Assembly (NCBI GenBank): GCA_027622795.1
Contig: JAQBZA010000037.1
Location: forward strand, 1-13,957
DNA: 13,957 nt
From: Planctomycetota bacterium
Lineage (GTDB): Bacteria > Planctomycetota > Planctomycetia > Pirellulales > UBA1268
Direction: 5' to 3'
This document shows positions 12,028 through 13,957 of this stretch, piece after piece. The notes below the pieces were generated by a model. The model saw only the letters and a program-made list of their open reading frames with translations, was not told where the DNA came from and did not search any database. A program made the position numbers and the translations under genes. Numbering within the stretch: position 1 is the first letter of the stretch; the number at the start of each line of letters is the position of its first letter.

Positions 12028-13957
12028 GTGAAACTGTCTCACCGTCTTGCCGCCGTCAGTACGGTCTTTTCGGTTCTTCTTCCGGGCGTTGCTTCGGCGG
12101 CGGAGGAGGCGACGACCAAGTCGATCTTTGGTGCATATGGATTCTTTTGGGTAGTTGGCTTGGCGGGTGCTTGTTTGGCGCTGTACAAGGCGTGGGACTT
12201 TTTCAAATGGATGGAGTCGCAGTCGCCAGGCACCGAGAGAATGGTTGAGATTGCCGGCTACGTCCGGACTGGTGCCGACGCCTACCTCCAGCAGCAGTAC
12301 AAGGTCGTGGGGGCATTCTTCGTCATCATCTTTCTGCTTCTGGCGGTGATGGCGTTTGGCTTGGAAGTGCAAAGTGCCTGGGTGCCGTTTGCATTTATCT
12401 CAGGCGGCTTCTTTTCGGGGCTGGCGGGCTGGTTTGGGATGAAGACAGCAACGCTGGCAAGTAACCGCACAGCCGCCGGTGCTGAGCGGAGTTTGAATGA
12501 CGGTCTTCAGGTCGCCTTTCGTTCCGGTGCCGTGATGGGCCTCACGGTCGTCGGACTCGGTCTGCTTGACATCATGCTTTGGTTCCTGATCCTCTACTGG
12601 ATCGTTCCGCTGTTCGCAAAGCCGCTCTCTCTCGAAGAGATCACGGTGACGATGCTCTGCTTCGGCATGGGGGCGAGTTCTCAGGCTCTGTTTGCCCGTG
12701 TCGGCGGCGGCATCTTCACCAAGGCGGCCGACGTTGGGGCCGATCTCGTGGGCAAGGTCGAGCACAGCATTCCCGAAGACGATGCTCGCAATCCCGCCAC
12801 GATCGCCGACAACGTGGGTGACAATGTCGGCGACGTGGCCGGCATGGGCGCCGACCTCTACGAGAGTTTTTGTGGCAGCATTCTGGCTACGGCCGCCTTA
12901 GGCGTTGCGGCCTTCCACACCCAGGGCGCCGACTGGCAGATGGCCGCTCTCTTCTTGCCGATCACGATTGCTTCGCTGGGTACCCTGCTTTCGATCTGGG
13001 GGATCTACCAGGTTCGTACCCAGGAGGATTCTTCGCAGAAAAGTCTGTTGGCAGCGCTTGGCAAGGGAATCAACATGTCCACGATCGCTGTTGTCGGTGC
13101 AGCTGTGGTGCTTACCTGGTTGTTGCTTGGCGCGGGCCACATGGGAGTTTCCGTGTCGGTGATCGTCGGCCTGGTAGCCGGCTGGCTTATCGGGAAGTGG
13201 ACAGAGTACTCCACCAGCAATGAGTACAAACCGACTCAAGAACTTGCCGATCAGGCACTCACAGGTCCGGCAACGATCATCATCGGTGGTGTCGCCGAGG
13301 GGATGATGAGCGTCTGGGCCCCAGTGCTGATTGTCAGCGCGGCCACGCTCCTCGCCTTTGGCTTTGCCAATGGGTTTAACTTCACCGATCCGAATGTGTT
13401 TGCTTTGGGCCTGTACGGGGTTGGTATCGCTGCTGTCGGTATGCTTTCGACGCTTGGGATCACGCTGGCCACCGATGCCTATGGTCCAATCGCCGACAAT
13501 GCCGGCGGAAATGCCCAGATGTCGGGAATGCCGAACATCGTCCGTGAGCGAACCGACGCCCTCGACGCCCTGGGGAACACAACCGCCGCCACCGGCAAGG
13601 GCTTCGCCATCGGCTCGGCAGCCCTCACGGCGTTGGCCCTGTTGGCGGCCTATGTTGAGGAGGTGCGAATCGGTTTTGAGCGGTGGGGCCAGTCGGCCAT
13701 CACTTCGACGGCCGAGGGTGGCCAACAGGTTGTCATTGAAGGCAAGGTGCGGCCGCTCACCACCGGGGAATGGCTGAAGCTTGCTTATGGGGTGGCCGTG
13801 GAGGTCGGTGATAAGCCAGCGTCCAACAAACTCTGGATGGTGCTCGATGATACGGTTCTCGGTGGCCGAATCGATGCCGAAGGGAAGGTGATTGCTGAGC
13901 CGGTGATCCCGGGCCTCGACTCGCGTGGGATGCAGGTTGCTGCGGCTGTGCCGGCAG
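12028..13957 (+). CDS. hppA: Membrane ion-pumping pyrophosphatase, K+-dependent type (3' partial)
   Basis: 643 codons are present and the frame is open to the window edge. The enzyme hydrolyses pyrophosphate and pumps H+ or Na+ across the inner membrane. The pyrophosphate site is unmistakable: GGGIFTKAADVGADLVGKVE, then PEDDARNPATIADNVGDNV and GDVAGMGADLYES (about residues 226-278). A second acidic motif, DAYGPIADNAGGNAQM, lies at about 489-504. GNTTAATGKG has Ala520 and Gly523 at the positions that are Lys and Thr in K+-independent enzymes, so K+ dependence is predicted. The Glu in GADLYESF sits where Na+-pumping and many bacterial H+-pumping members have it, so the ion is not settled. The N-terminus MKLSHRLAAVSTVFSVLLPG then VASAAEE looks like a cleavable signal peptide. 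From about residue 545 to the edge there is an extra hydrophilic segment not typical of the family. The GTG start has GGAG at 12013-12016, 11 nt upstream. Confidence 0.95.
   Translation, partial: MKLSHRLAAVSTVFSVLLPGVASAAEEATTKSIFGAYGFFWVVGLAGACLALYKAWDFFKWMESQSPGTERMVEIAGYVRTGADAYLQQQYKVVGAFFVIIFLLLAVMAFGLEVQSAWVPFAFISGGFFSGLAGWFGMKTATLASNRTAAGAERSLNDGLQVAFRSGAVMGLTVVGLGLLDIMLWFLILYWIVPLFAKPLSLEEITVTMLCFGMGASSQALFARVGGGIFTKAADVGADLVGKVEHSIPEDDARNPATIADNVGDNVGDVAGMGADLYESFCGSILATAALGVAAFHTQGADWQMAALFLPITIASLGTLLSIWGIYQVRTQEDSSQKSLLAALGKGINMSTIAVVGAAVVLTWLLLGAGHMGVSVSVIVGLVAGWLIGKWTEYSTSNEYKPTQELADQALTGPATIIIGGVAEGMMSVWAPVLIVSAATLLAFGFANGFNFTDPNVFALGLYGVGIAAVGMLSTLGITLATDAYGPIADNAGGNAQMSGMPNIVRERTDALDALGNTTAATGKGFAIGSAALTALALLAAYVEEVRIGFERWGQSAITSTAEGGQQVVIEGKVRPLTTGEWLKLAYGVAVEVGDKPASNKLWMVLDDTVLGGRIDAEGKVIAEPVIPGLDSRGMQVAAAVPA

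Noticed and set aside
12011..12031. Six-codon upstream frame (MEFIAS) ending in a GTGA overlap with the hppA start
   Set aside because: It has no Shine-Dalgarno sequence and is very short. Its ATGGAG region supplies the ribosome binding site for hppA, so chance is the simpler view.
12898..13725. 275-residue open frame antisense to hppA
   Set aside because: It is a shadow of the pyrophosphatase coding strand, where the family motifs are continuous and in frame.

Overview
The window looks like a stretch of high-GC chromosome from a planctomycete, probably of the Pirellulales type. The lineage is inferred from family content recalled from memory, not from a database search. It carries a TIGR03009-type secreted protein, a Minf_1886-family protein, a planctomycete-style glutamine-dependent NAD+ synthase end, a DNA gyrase A with an acidic insert in its C-terminal domain, and a K+-dependent-type membrane pyrophosphatase. 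Most genes are chromosomal housekeeping or envelope genes. I see no insertion sequence, phage gene, CRISPR array, tRNA or rRNA.

Layout. 1-317 (+): the 3' end of an NAD+ synthase gene. 318-507: a convergent gap filled by a 124-bp folded palindromic element (340-463). 508-1248 (-): a nucleosidase/phosphorylase of the MTA/SAH nucleosidase fold. 1249-1407: a divergent promoter region with several small palindromes. 1408-2316 (+): the TIGR03009 exported protein. 2388-5829 (+): a tight run of a Minf_1886-family protein, a 37-residue single-helix membrane peptide, a four-helix membrane protein, ATP-type PEP carboxykinase (pckA) and an exported glutathione peroxidase. 5776-7527 (-): an ArnT-like family 39 glycosyltransferase whose 3' end overlaps the peroxidase gene by 54 bp. 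7528-7741: a divergent region with a plausible sigma-70-type promoter on each strand. 7742-11821 (+): gyrA followed almost immediately by UDP-glucose 6-dehydrogenase (ugd). 11822-12027: a terminator-like hairpin whose T-tract lies inside the spacer of a good promoter. 12028-13957 (+): a membrane ion-pumping pyrophosphatase (hppA), cut by the window edge.

Functionally, pckA (gluconeogenesis), the NAD+ synthase and the pyrophosphatase are core metabolism. UDP-glucose dehydrogenase supplies UDP-glucuronate, and the family 39 glycosyltransferase would use lipid-linked sugars on the outer face of the inner membrane, so both may serve envelope or surface polysaccharide, although they are not in one operon. 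No new multi-gene system is evident. The signals most worth a second look are the palindromic element at 340-463, the small membrane peptide at 2886, the large extra segment in the pyrophosphatase after its K+-specificity helix, and the altered quinolone-region residue and insert in GyrA.
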